The notes under the pieces: generated by a model
Databases searched by the model: none
What the model saw: the letters and a program-made list of their open reading frames with translations, nothing else
Told to the model about the DNA's origin: nothing
Program-made: the position numbers and the translations under genes
Shown: positions 24,783 through 32,880 of the stretch, in pieces
Layout: each line of letters starts with the position of its first letter
Numbering within the stretch: the stretch's first letter is position 1
DNA from: Halobacteriovorax sp. HLS
GTDB lineage: Bacteria > Bdellovibrionota > Bacteriovoracia > Bacteriovoracales > Bacteriovoracaceae
Length of the DNA: 64,000 bases
NCBI RefSeq assembly: GCF_004006665.1
Contig: NZ_QOCL01000004.1
Span: 1-64,000 of the forward strand
Direction: 5' to 3'

Positions 24783-25613
24783 ATGGATTCATCAGAATTT
24801 GATACATTTATCGAGCAGTTTAATGAGTCAACTCATGGAAGCTCCGACTATGATAAAGATGAGTTCTTTGTTCGTATTGGTAATACTGGAATCTATGCTC
24901 CTTTGAAGTTTTTACAAAAGAAAATCAAAGGAATAGAGTCAACTTCTCTCATTTTAAAAAAAGGTTTTGTTTGTGACTCTCTAGAGTTATTTGAATTAGA
25001 AGCTTTTAGTAAATGGTTTGAGAAACAATTTTCAAGAAAATTAAAGCGTGCCCAGGCCAAGAAAATTTCTATTCTGGGTATGCCTGATAATAAATCAATT
25101 CTAGATGCTGTTGAAACAGTGAATAAATGTTACCAAATTCTTAGAAGCCAGCAGATTTTAGTGAATGGAAAGAAGCTGCCTGTGCAACTTGGAGAATGGT
25201 ACGCAAAATGTATCTTTGGATTACATCAAAAAAAATCAACTTCTCAAAGAGGATTTGATTTTTACTTTGATGGAACAAAGAGGGTTGAAGTCATTGTTCA
25301 CTGGGGGGATCATTCTTCTCCTAAGGGCGTTAAGATCAGAAAGAGTCTCGTTGAATTAAGTGAGTACTGCATTATTGTTTATGTGGCAAAGAACTTTATG
25401 ATTAGAGAAATTTGTTTTCTAGATTGTGAATTTATAACTAGAAAGTTTTCCGGAAAAGGTCATACACTCTTTCTCAAAGATAGTGATATAGGACCTTACT
25501 TCTTTTCTAGATCAGATAAGCATACAGATAAGGTTATGAGTTCAAATACTTTATTGAAGTACTCTACGCCTAATATGGCGATGAAGCTTGTTGATAGATT
25601 TAGTACTGAGTAA
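24783..25613 (+). CDS. Unknown protein, possible degenerate PD-(D/E)XK nuclease fold
   Basis: A 276-residue cytosolic protein that I do not recognise with certainty. Residues about 135-190 read LGEWYAKCIFGL, RGFDFYFDG, RVEVIVHW. That resembles the E...GxD...(D/E)xK core of restriction-endonuclease-like domains, but the final Lys is Ile here. Activity is therefore doubtful. The N-terminal half is charged and helical. It follows the acyl-CoA dehydrogenase by 48 nt and ends 4 nt from the convergent methyltransferase gene. No methylase partner for a restriction system is present. Confidence 0.6.
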   Translation: MDSSEFDTFIEQFNESTHGSSDYDKDEFFVRIGNTGIYAPLKFLQKKIKGIESTSLILKKGFVCDSLELFELEAFSKWFEKQFSRKLKRAQAKKISILGMPDNKSILDAVETVNKCYQILRSQQILVNGKKLPVQLGEWYAKCIFGLHQKKSTSQRGFDFYFDGTKRVEVIVHWGDHSSPKGVKIRKSLVELSEYCIIVYVAKNFMIREICFLDCEFITRKFSGKGHTLFLKDSDIGPYFFSRSDKHTDKVMSSNTLLKYSTPNMAMKLVDRFSTE

Positions 25614-25617
25614 AGCT

Positions 25618-26913
25618 TTATCTAATCTCGTATTTTAGCATCCTACATTCAATTCCACCGTTAAAGAAAACTTTTCTCATCGATGTTTGAAGAGAAATCG
25701 CCTTTCTTAGTTCAGGTTCACTAGTTAGAAGATAGCATCTATAACCTTTATAATTGGCCTTAAAGTTTTCACCGAGGTCATGGTAAAGGGCGACAAGGTC
25801 AGTTTCTTGGCCAATTCTTTCTCCGTAAGGAGGATTGGTCATAACAATTCCTGGAGCTTCTTCAAATGGCATTAACTTAGTGGCATCTCCTTGTGTCAGT
25901 TCAACTAAGTCATCAGGAAACAGAGCGTATCTCAGTGAGCTTCTAGCAATATTGAGAGATTTGTCTGATAGGTCATTTCCAAAGAATTGACCCGCTGGTA
26001 ATTCGTCAACACGTGCTTGCCCTTCTTTGAGTAAGAAATTTGCATAATCTATTAACTTTTGATCAAGGTTTTCTTTTCTAAACCATAGGTGATTTTGAAA
26101 ATCATAAACGGTACTTCCCGAAGATAGAGCATTTAGCTTTAACCAACTTCCAGGAAGTTTTGCAGCTTGATATAGAGCTTCAATTAATAGAGTCCCTGAT
26201 CCACACATTGGATCAATGAATATATCTTCTTGGCTATTCCAGTCTGAGCTTTGAATCATTGCTGCTGCAAGATTCTCTCTTAATGGAGCTTCATGTCCTC
26301 TTGGTCTATAACCTCTATTACTTAGAGGGTTGCCACATAAATCAAGGTAAATTCTATTGTACCAACCCTTTTGACCTTCTATGCCTTCAATTCTTTGAAG
26401 AATGGAAATATCTGGCGAGTCTTTTGATATATTAGGTCTTGCCCCAACATTTTCTCTGAAGCTATCAACGATAGCATCTTTTAATCTTAAAGATTGAACC
26501 ATAGAGTTTTTGAAAAACTTTGAAGCATCTTTATCAAATAAAGTTGAAATTTTAAATGTTTGATTTAGTTCAAATATATGATGCCACCACTTATCTTTTG
26601 CCATTGAGAAGTGGTCTTCGTCGTTGAAAAATTTATACTGATGTATTTCTTGGAAAACTCTACTTGCAAGTCTTGTATTTAAAATGAACTCGACAAGATT
26701 CCAACTCTTTGCTTGGAAACGAATTCCTCCCGTGAACTCTTGAAATCCAGATGCACCATATTCTTTAAGCTCTTCTTGAATAAGTTCTTCCATTCCTGTT
26801 GGGCAAGAAGCAAAGTACCATTTCTGATCTTTCTTAGATTGATATGGAGCGACCTTTTTAGATGCTTTCTTTTTTTCTTTAAAAGGTTTTTTAAATTTTT
26901 TCTGATCGTTCAT
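25618..26913 (-). CDS. THUMP-domain class I RNA methyltransferase (RlmL-N/YpsC-type)
   Basis: A 431-residue protein. The start is the ATG at 26913 with AGGAA upstream; an in-frame TTG at 26934 is less likely. A Lys-rich leader is followed by a THUMP RNA-binding domain (about 35-150: CPTGMEELIQEELKEYGA...). The UPF0020 methyltransferase core has DPMCGSGTLLIEA (SAM site) and TNPPYGERIG (catalytic NPPY). Relatives methylate N2 of 23S rRNA guanosine (G2445 for RlmL). It starts 2 nt after the stop of the upstream kinase gene. Confidence 0.88.
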   Translation of the reverse strand: MNDQKKFKKPFKEKKKASKKVAPYQSKKDQKWYFASCPTGMEELIQEELKEYGASGFQEFTGGIRFQAKSWNLVEFILNTRLASRVFQEIHQYKFFNDEDHFSMAKDKWWHHIFELNQTFKISTLFDKDASKFFKNSMVQSLRLKDAIVDSFRENVGARPNISKDSPDISILQRIEGIEGQKGWYNRIYLDLCGNPLSNRGYRPRGHEAPLRENLAAAMIQSSDWNSQEDIFIDPMCGSGTLLIEALYQAAKLPGSWLKLNALSSGSTVYDFQNHLWFRKENLDQKLIDYANFLLKEGQARVDELPAGQFFGNDLSDKSLNIARSSLRYALFPDDLVELTQGDATKLMPFEEAPGIVMTNPPYGERIGQETDLVALYHDLGENFKANYKGYRCYLLTSEPELRKAISLQTSMRKVFFNGGIECRMLKYEIR

Positions 26914-26915
26914 TG

Positions 26916-27845
26916 TTAATTCCTGTCGTCCCAAAATAGTTTGGCCTTATTTAGAAGTTCTTTATAGCTGTCACTCATGAGAGGATTGAGCTTTCCTTCT
27001 TTGAATCTCTTTATTCTCCAGCGAGAAATGGATAAGAGCCCAAGTACTATGGCCGAATTTAAGTTCTCTTTTTCTATTGAACAAAGAGGTCTTATTTCTT
27101 CATAACCCTTTAAGTAAGAGTTAATTAAGTTCTTATTAATTCTATCCTTTTCAAGACAGGTTCCAGAAATAGAGATACCTAGGTCAAATAAGTATTCTCC
27201 ATAGCCAGCCTGTTCAAAGTCCAAAATTACTGCAAGATGATTCGCATCAAATAAAGTATTATCGTAATAGAGATCACCGTGGATAATACCTTTTTCTAAT
27301 GTTAGAGCATTAAAGGCATCTAGAGACTCTGGAAAGAAGTATTCAACAATTTCTTTAAAGTCTTCTGGACACCTATCAGTTTTAATATACTCAGCTATCT
27401 CAACACCACCGAAACCAACTTCGTTGTGAGCTCTCACTTTTGTTTCATCTACTTTTACTTTGTGTAGCCGAGCAAGTCCTCTTCCAATTTCAAAACAAGT
27501 TTGATCACATGGTCCTGGAGCAATTCCTTCAACAAATGGATAAAGCACTCCAAAGAAGTCTTTCCATGTGTAGACAGTTTTATTCTCTATCGTTGTAAAG
27601 GGAGTGAGGGATAATTCAAAATTTTCATTATGCAGTAGCATGAGGATATCTTGCTCTTTTTCAAGATCCCCTTGACCTTTGTCATTTGAAACTTTCAGTA
27701 GGTACTTACTGTCGTTTGAGACAACTAAGTAGTTCGAATTAGAGATTCCAAGTGATAAAGATTTAAGCTCAGATGCAGGACCAAGAGCATAGATCTCAAG
27801 TATTTCACTTGCGTCATTTATGCTTAATTTAGTGTAGTCTCCCAC
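26916..27845 (-). CDS. APH/homoserine-kinase-II-like phosphotransferase
   Basis: A 309-residue protein-kinase-like phosphotransferase. ATP-binding segment ISNSNYLV...YLLKVSN, catalytic loop HGDLYYDN (brenner motif with Asp) and metal motif LDFEQAG are all intact. The overall pattern is closest to ThrB2 homoserine kinases, but other small-molecule kinases share this fold, so the substrate is uncertain. The start is GTG at 27845 with AAGGA upstream. It is tightly linked to the downstream methyltransferase. Confidence 0.8.
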   Translation of the reverse strand: MGDYTKLSINDASEILEIYALGPASELKSLSLGISNSNYLVVSNDSKYLLKVSNDKGQGDLEKEQDILMLLHNENFELSLTPFTTIENKTVYTWKDFFGVLYPFVEGIAPGPCDQTCFEIGRGLARLHKVKVDETKVRAHNEVGFGGVEIAEYIKTDRCPEDFKEIVEYFFPESLDAFNALTLEKGIIHGDLYYDNTLFDANHLAVILDFEQAGYGEYLFDLGISISGTCLEKDRINKNLINSYLKGYEEIRPLCSIEKENLNSAIVLGLLSISRWRIKRFKEGKLNPLMSDSYKELLNKAKLFWDDRN

Positions 27846-28002
27846 AGTGTGTCCTTTTTGCGTTGTGTCCTAATGTCGAATAGGCCACTTTTTATCTTTT
27901 TTCAAGTGTTTGGTCAATCTAATGGGTAAAGGTTTCTTGCTCCAACGGTCTCCTAAGTGTTATATTATTCGAGATTTTTACATAAATATTCTGGAGGATT
28001 AA

Positions 28003-29298
28003 ATGGAATTTACTGACTACAAAGTAAAAGATATCTCTCTTGCCGATTGGGGAAGAAAGGAAATACAAATCGCTGAATCTGAAATGCCAGGTTTAATGTC
28101 TTTAAGAGCTGAGTTTGGAGCTTCTAAACCACTTAAGGGTGCGAAAATCGCTGGTTGTCTTCACATGACTATTCAGACAGCAGTACTTATTGAGACTCTA
28201 GTTGAACTAGGTGCAGAAGTAAGATGGTCTTCTTGTAATATCTTCTCTACTCAGGATCACGCTGCTGCTGCAATCGCTGCTGCAGGAATTCCTGTTTTTG
28301 CTTGGAAAGGTCTAAGCGACGAAGAATTTGATTGGTGTATTGAAAAAACACTTAAATGGGCAGACGGTACTTCTTTAAATATGATTCTTGACGATGGTGG
28401 TGATCTTACAAATATGGTTCACGACAAGTTCCCGGAAATGATTGAAGCAATCAAAGGTCTTTCTGAAGAAACAACTACTGGTGTTCATAGACTTTATGAA
28501 AGAGTTGAAAAAGGTACTTTAAAAATGCCTGCTATCAATATCAATGATTCTGTAACTAAGTCTAAGTTTGATAACCTTTACGGTTGTAGAGAGTCACTAG
28601 TTGACGGTATCAAAAGAGCAACTGATGTTATGATTGCTGGTAAGGTTTGTGTCGTTGCTGGTTACGGTGATGTTGGGAAAGGTTCAGCTCAGTCACTTAA
28701 AGGACTTGGTGGTCGTGTAATCGTAACTGAAATTGATCCAATCTGTGCTCTTCAAGCTTCTATGGAAGGTTTTGAAGTAATGCCAATGAATGATGCTGCT
28801 AAAATTGGTGATATCTTTGTAACAACTACAGGTTGTTATGATGTTCTTAATGCAAATCATATTGATATGATGAAAGACAATGCAATTATTTCAAATATCG
28901 GTCACTTTGATAATGAAATTGACGTAGCTCACTTAAATAAAAACTATGACAAAGTAAATATCAAGCCTCAGGTTGATCAGTATATTGCAAAAGATGGAAG
29001 AAGACTTATTCTTCTTGCTGAAGGCCGTCTAGTTAACCTAGGTTGTGCAACAGGACACCCTTCATTTGTTATGTCTAACTCATTTACTAACCAAGTAATG
29101 GCGCAAATGGAGCTTTGGGATAACTCTGATAAGTACGAAAATAAAGTTTATATGCTTCCTAAGCATTTAGATGAAAAGGTAGCAAGACTTCACCTTGAAA
29201 GAGTTGGTGTAAGACTTGATACTCTTTCTCAATCTCAGGCGGATTACTTAAGTGTTCCTGTAGAAGGACCTTATAAGCCAAATCACTACAGATACTAA
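28003..29298 (+). CDS. ahcY: Adenosylhomocysteinase
   Basis: A 431-residue NAD-dependent enzyme that hydrolyses S-adenosylhomocysteine to adenosine and homocysteine in the methyl cycle. Visible are [30 protein letters not shown], the catalytic [13 protein letters not shown] segment, the Rossmann motif [10 protein letters not shown] and the family ending KPNHYRY. GGAGG lies ahead of the ATG. No SAH riboswitch was recognised in the 157 nt upstream. Confidence 0.97.
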   Translation: MEFTDYKVKDISLADWGRKEIQIAESEMPGLMSLRAEFGASKPLKGAKIAGCLHMTIQTAVLIETLVELGAEVRWSSCNIFSTQDHAAAAIAAAGIPVFAWKGLSDEEFDWCIEKTLKWADGTSLNMILDDGGDLTNMVHDKFPEMIEAIKGLSEETTTGVHRLYERVEKGTLKMPAININDSVTKSKFDNLYGCRESLVDGIKRATDVMIAGKVCVVAGYGDVGKGSAQSLKGLGGRVIVTEIDPICALQASMEGFEVMPMNDAAKIGDIFVTTTGCYDVLNANHIDMMKDNAIISNIGHFDNEIDVAHLNKNYDKVNIKPQVDQYIAKDGRRLILLAEGRLVNLGCATGHPSFVMSNSFTNQVMAQMELWDNSDKYENKVYMLPKHLDEKVARLHLERVGVRLDTLSQSQADYLSVPVEGPYKPNHYRY

Positions 29299-29309
29299 AC
29301 GCGTGCGGC

Positions 29310-29332
29310 ATGACCTGCTTTTAGCAGGTCAT
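29310..29332 (+). other. Strong hairpin between ahcY and rpiB
   Basis: ATGACCTGC, TTTTA, GCAGGTCAT form a perfect 9-bp stem 12 nt after the ahcY stop, without a T tract. Further GC blocks follow (TAGCCCC near 29345 against AGGGGC near 29385, then CACCCTG). The 114-nt gap could therefore fold extensively. Confidence 0.5.
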
Positions 29333-29412
29333 CTGACGCTCCGTTAGCCCCTCGTATTTAAAGCAAGTTTTGTGAATAGGCTACAGGGGCAAATCACCCT
29401 GATTGGAAAATT

Positions 29413-29853
29413 ATGAAACTATTTATTGGCTGCGATCACGCTGCATTCGAAGAAAAAGAAGAGCTTAAAAACTACCTTGTTGAGAAAGGTTATGAGATTG
29501 GTGATGTCGGTACTCATGAAAATGAAAGATGTGACTATCCAGACTTTGCTAGTGCCCTTGCTATAGGTGTTGCTCACGAAAATGTTAAAGGAATCCTCCT
29601 ATGCGGATCTGGTATAGGTGTTTCAATGGTCGCTAATAAGTATAAGGGGATTAGGGCCGCTTTATGTAGAAGTACAACGGATGCTAGACTTTCAGTTGAG
29701 CACAATAACTCCAATGTTCTTTGTGTTGGAGCGAGAATCAATACAATGGAAGAAATCAAAGAGATTACGCAGGCATGGTTAAGTGCTGAATTTCAAAATG
29801 GACGACATGCTCATAGAGTAGAGATGTTCAATTCTATTGGTGAGGATATTTAA
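29413..29853 (+). CDS. rpiB: Ribose-5-phosphate isomerase B
   Basis: A 146-residue enzyme that interconverts ribose 5-phosphate and ribulose 5-phosphate. Motifs GCDHAAFE, DYPDFA, the catalytic Cys64 in LLCGSGIG and NVLCVGAR are present. Length is typical. It has no obvious Shine-Dalgarno sequence and sits behind a structured 114-nt gap. Its stop codon overlaps the start of the next gene by one base (TAATG). Confidence 0.95.
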   Translation: MKLFIGCDHAAFEEKEELKNYLVEKGYEIGDVGTHENERCDYPDFASALAIGVAHENVKGILLCGSGIGVSMVANKYKGIRAALCRSTTDARLSVEHNNSNVLCVGARINTMEEIKEITQAWLSAEFQNGRHAHRVEMFNSIGEDI

Positions 29854-30524
29854 TGATTACTTTAGAAAGAGTGATGTACGTATTCGTCTTTATTGTTGCT
29901 GTAATTGGTGTGGTTTCTTCTAATACAAACTTAACTTGGTATGAAGGCTTTTATGTAAAAGAAGATGGTATCGTTGAGTGGTTAACAGTTATTGGTCTTC
30001 TAGTTGGAGCTATTGCTTGCTTCTATAGAGCTAAAATCTTAAAACCTTTTCGAGCACCATTATTTATAGTTTGTACTATTTTCTTAGGTTTGATTTTTCT
30101 TTTTGGAGTGGGTGAAGAGATTTCATGGGGGCAGAGAATATTCAATATTCAATCTTCAGAATTTTTCTTAAAAAATAACTCCCAAGGAGAGACGAATCTT
30201 CACAATCTTGTAATAGGTGAGACCAGAATTAATAAGTTGGTCTTTGGTACGATTTTGGGGATTTTAGTTGGAACATATTTTTTAATTCTTCCTGTTTTGT
30301 ATAGAAAGGTCTCAAAAATAAAAAATCTAATTGATAAGATGGCCATTCCTCTTCCAAAGAATTTTCATATTGTAGCCTATCTCATTCTAGTGGGGCTTAC
30401 TGAATTGATTGCAGGTGGCAAAAAGGGAGAGATCCTAGAATTTGGTGGAGTTTGGATTTTTGTTCTAATGCTTTTTTCACCTCTAAATCGAGCTATCTTT
30501 TCTAGAAAATCTTTTGAAAGGTAA
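29853..30524 (+). CDS. Conserved multi-pass membrane protein
   Basis: A 223-residue inner-membrane protein with five or six predicted helices (about 7-23, 40-58, 68-86, 128-148, 172-188, 196-210). Between helices 3 and 4 is a polar signature, GEEISWGQRIF followed by NSQGETNLHNL. I recognise it as recurring in uncharacterised membrane proteins, but I know no function for them. Its Glu, His and Asn residues could form a site facing one side of the membrane. It is translationally coupled to rpiB. Confidence 0.75.
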   Translation: MITLERVMYVFVFIVAVIGVVSSNTNLTWYEGFYVKEDGIVEWLTVIGLLVGAIACFYRAKILKPFRAPLFIVCTIFLGLIFLFGVGEEISWGQRIFNIQSSEFFLKNNSQGETNLHNLVIGETRINKLVFGTILGILVGTYFLILPVLYRKVSKIKNLIDKMAIPLPKNFHIVAYLILVGLTELIAGGKKGEILEFGGVWIFVLMLFSPLNRAIFSRKSFER

Positions 30525-30615
30525 TACCTGATAGAAATACTGCTGATTTGAAGAGTCATGACGAACTTATGTTTAAGAAGATAGAATTCTTAAATAGATA
30601 AAACAAGGACGTCTT

Positions 30616-31677
30616 ATGAAAACAATCTTCTCAGTAGTATTGTTACTACTTTCTGTCTCTACGCTTGCAAGTATAAATGATTCAGATTTATCTCCTGGCC
30701 TAATAAATAAGAACTTAAAATCTCAGGACTATTTTAGAGCAGACTCTGTAGAAAGAGCTATTCTTAGACGTAACACTATTTCAGTAAGAGCTGTTTTAGT
30801 TAAAAATGGTAAAGAGCAGCTTATAGAAGGAGTTAAGTTTGATTTAACTATGGGCTCTAGGCAGAGAATTAGCTCTACACTTAATGAAGAGTTTATTTGG
30901 GAAGCTTGTGAGGCACAGAGCTCTTTTCAAGGAAGAGCAAAACTATCTCTTGAAAAGTTTCGTATTCAAAATAGAAAAGGTCGAGAGTACGAATTACTCT
31001 TTGATGGAACTTGTGGTGAGAGCTTAACTCTGAAGTTTAATTTTGACTCTCTTGGGGGAGAGTTCTTTGGAATATGGAATATCTCTAATAAAATAACTAA
31101 GAAGTTTAATGAAGAAGGTCTAGGTGATTTTCTAACGAGTAAAGTAAGAATTAGCTTCCCTGCTAATGGAGATTACTATAACGGAGTTGTAAATGTAACA
31201 AAGGGTTATCAATGGGATGTTGTAGGGCACGAAATTGGGCATGCGATTTATTCTAGAGCACGAATAGGTCGTAGTGCTGGCGGAAGCCATAGAATTGATG
31301 AGTGTTATTCCTCAGCTCTTGCTCTAAGTGAAGGCTGGGCAAGCTTTTTCTCTGCATGGGTTAGTGTTGATCTAGATGATGAAGATGCTAAATTTGAGTA
31401 TATGGTACCTAGAAGGGCCCCTTTAGAAATAGAGCATGTTCCGGCCGATGTTTGTATCGGTCCAAAGAATGAGTGGAGAGTGTATTCATTCTTATGGGAT
31501 CTGGTTGATTTAAATAATGATAATGAAAATATTAATATCGGATTTAGAGAGCTATGGGATATTTCGGCAGGAGTAATGCATAGAGATATTAATTCATTTA
31601 AGGATGCTCTGCTTAACAAAGGTCTAGACCCAGTTATTGTTAATATAGTTTGGGATCAAAATATATTAAATAGGTAA
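30616..31677 (+). CDS. Secreted HExxH zinc metalloprotease
   Basis: A 353-residue exported protein with signal peptide MKTIFSVVLLLLSVSTLA. The zinc motif HEIGH (205-209) is followed about 30 residues later by SEGWASFFS (Glu239), a plausible third ligand, so it is gluzincin-like. Residues 20-180 look like an N-terminal beta-rich prodomain with Cys98 and Cys133. The specific peptidase family is not clear. AAGGACG lies ahead of the ATG. It is a candidate digestive enzyme, by inference only. Confidence 0.8.
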   Translation: MKTIFSVVLLLLSVSTLASINDSDLSPGLINKNLKSQDYFRADSVERAILRRNTISVRAVLVKNGKEQLIEGVKFDLTMGSRQRISSTLNEEFIWEACEAQSSFQGRAKLSLEKFRIQNRKGREYELLFDGTCGESLTLKFNFDSLGGEFFGIWNISNKITKKFNEEGLGDFLTSKVRISFPANGDYYNGVVNVTKGYQWDVVGHEIGHAIYSRARIGRSAGGSHRIDECYSSALALSEGWASFFSAWVSVDLDDEDAKFEYMVPRRAPLEIEHVPADVCIGPKNEWRVYSFLWDLVDLNNDNENINIGFRELWDISAGVMHRDINSFKDALLNKGLDPVIVNIVWDQNILNR

Positions 31678-31707
31678 AAAAAAGCCGCTGTTAAAGCGGC
31701 TTTTTTA
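31676..31707. terminator. Bidirectional rho-independent terminator
   Basis: AAAAAAGCCGCT, GTTAA, AGCGGCTTTTTT, with A and T runs on both sides, between convergent genes. Confidence 0.92.
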
Positions 31708-32442
31708 TTATGAATTAAGTTTTCCAATCATCTTATAAAATCTAAGTTGTAAGACTGAAAAAAGAGCTTCGAAGATGATACCTCCGGCCATCTTAGATTC
31801 ACCGTCTCTTCTTTCATAGAATATAATAGGAACTTCTTTAACACTAAGTCCTTGGCTCCAAACTTTATAATTAAGTTCAAGTTGAAAGATATAACCTTTA
31901 GAAATTATATTATCCAAGTTTAAAGACTGAAGAGCTTTTCTTGTGAAGCACTTGAATCCACCAGTTGTGTCATTAACAGGTATTCCTGTAACAAATCTTG
32001 TGTAAATAGATGCTAAGTAAGAAAGAAGTAATCTTCTAAACGGCCAATTAATAATTCTAATACCATCAATATATCTAGAACCAATAACGAGGTCATTTGT
32101 TTGAGCAGCTTCAAGTAGGTCTGGAACTTGCTTCGGATCATGTGAAAAGTCACAGTCCATTTCAAAGACAAATTCATAGTCTCTTTCTAAGGCCCATTTA
32201 AAGCCAGTTACATATGCTGTTCCTAGACCTAGTTTTCCAGTTCTTTGAATCATATGTAAATTTTCAGGAAACTTTTCTTGATATTTTTTAACCACATCGG
32301 CCGTCCCATCAGGAGAGCCATCTTCAATAATTAAAAGAGATACGCCTTTATGCATATCAAATAGTGTTGTGATCATTCTTTCAATATTGTCGATTTCATT
32401 GAAAGTAGGAATAATTATAAGTGTCTTATTAAAAGGTAACAA
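31708..32442 (-). CDS. Polyprenol-phosphate mannosyl/glucosyltransferase (GT2)
   Basis: A 244-residue family 2 glycosyltransferase. Nucleotide-sugar motif IIPTFNE, DGSPDGT, metal motif EMDCDFSHDP, then GSRYIDG and the TTGGFKCF segment that marks dolichol/polyprenol-phosphate mannosyltransferases (DPM1-like). It would transfer a hexose from a nucleotide sugar to a lipid carrier on the cytoplasmic membrane face. The start is a TTG with GGAG 7 nt upstream. A DCC-family gene precedes it on the same strand by 26 nt. Confidence 0.88.
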   Translation of the reverse strand: MLPFNKTLIIIPTFNEIDNIERMITTLFDMHKGVSLLIIEDGSPDGTADVVKKYQEKFPENLHMIQRTGKLGLGTAYVTGFKWALERDYEFVFEMDCDFSHDPKQVPDLLEAAQTNDLVIGSRYIDGIRIINWPFRRLLLSYLASIYTRFVTGIPVNDTTGGFKCFTRKALQSLNLDNIISKGYIFQLELNYKVWSQGLSVKEVPIIFYERRDGESKMAGGIIFEALFSVLQLRFYKMIGKLNS

Positions 32443-32468
32443 AGCGTTGCTCCAAAATTTAGAATTAG

Positions 32469-32858
32469 TTATTTATTCTTACATTTTGGGCATCTATTTA
32501 GCAATGATTCACGGTAAACATTTGCGGATTTATAGAATAGATTCATCGCTTTTTGGCCTGCGTCACTCTCAATGAGCCAAGAGATTTTCTTGATGGCTGG
32601 GTTTAGTTTTATTAAGTGCTCAACTGCAGCCGCTCCTTCTAAGATGGTGTCTCTATCAATGACTAGGTGAAGCTTTTTTTCACACTCTTCCTTACTTAGG
32701 TAGGGATGATCTATATAAATTGCATCGTTATGAAGCGACTCTATTTCTATATGTGAAGTGGATTCAAACTTTTTAATTGAATGTGCGAATCGATTGCATA
32801 GTGAGCATTCTCCATCAAATATAAGAAGTGGAGGGGGGGATTCTATAGCTTGTTGCAT
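32469..32858 (-). CDS. DCC-family (DUF393) thiol-disulfide oxidoreductase-like protein
   Basis: A 129-residue protein with the family opening FDGECSLCNRF (Cys18 and Cys21, the DxxCxxC motif) and SWLIES, as in DUF393. These proteins resemble thioredoxin-fold oxidoreductases, but their function is poorly known. A C-terminal CPKCKNK adds a second CxxC. AAGGAA lies directly ahead of the ATG. Confidence 0.85.
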   Translation of the reverse strand: MQQAIESPPPLLIFDGECSLCNRFAHSIKKFESTSHIEIESLHNDAIYIDHPYLSKEECEKKLHLVIDRDTILEGAAAVEHLIKLNPAIKKISWLIESDAGQKAMNLFYKSANVYRESLLNRCPKCKNK

Positions 32859-32880
32859 TTCCTTATGCCTTTGTTAAATA

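Noticed and set aside
24783-26913. Restriction-modification pair (nuclease-like gene beside a methyltransferase)
   Set aside because: The methyltransferase has a THUMP RNA-binding domain and belongs to the rRNA methylase family. The genes are convergent, and the nuclease-like core lacks its Lys.
26914-26934. TTG start seven codons ahead of the THUMP methyltransferase ATG
   Set aside because: The ATG has an AGGAA site and immediately follows the upstream stop codon. The TTG lies inside the upstream gene with no ribosome site.
27846-28002. Possible SAH riboswitch upstream of ahcY
   Set aside because: The region lacks the GC-rich SAH aptamer core and shows only an ordinary ribosome-binding site.
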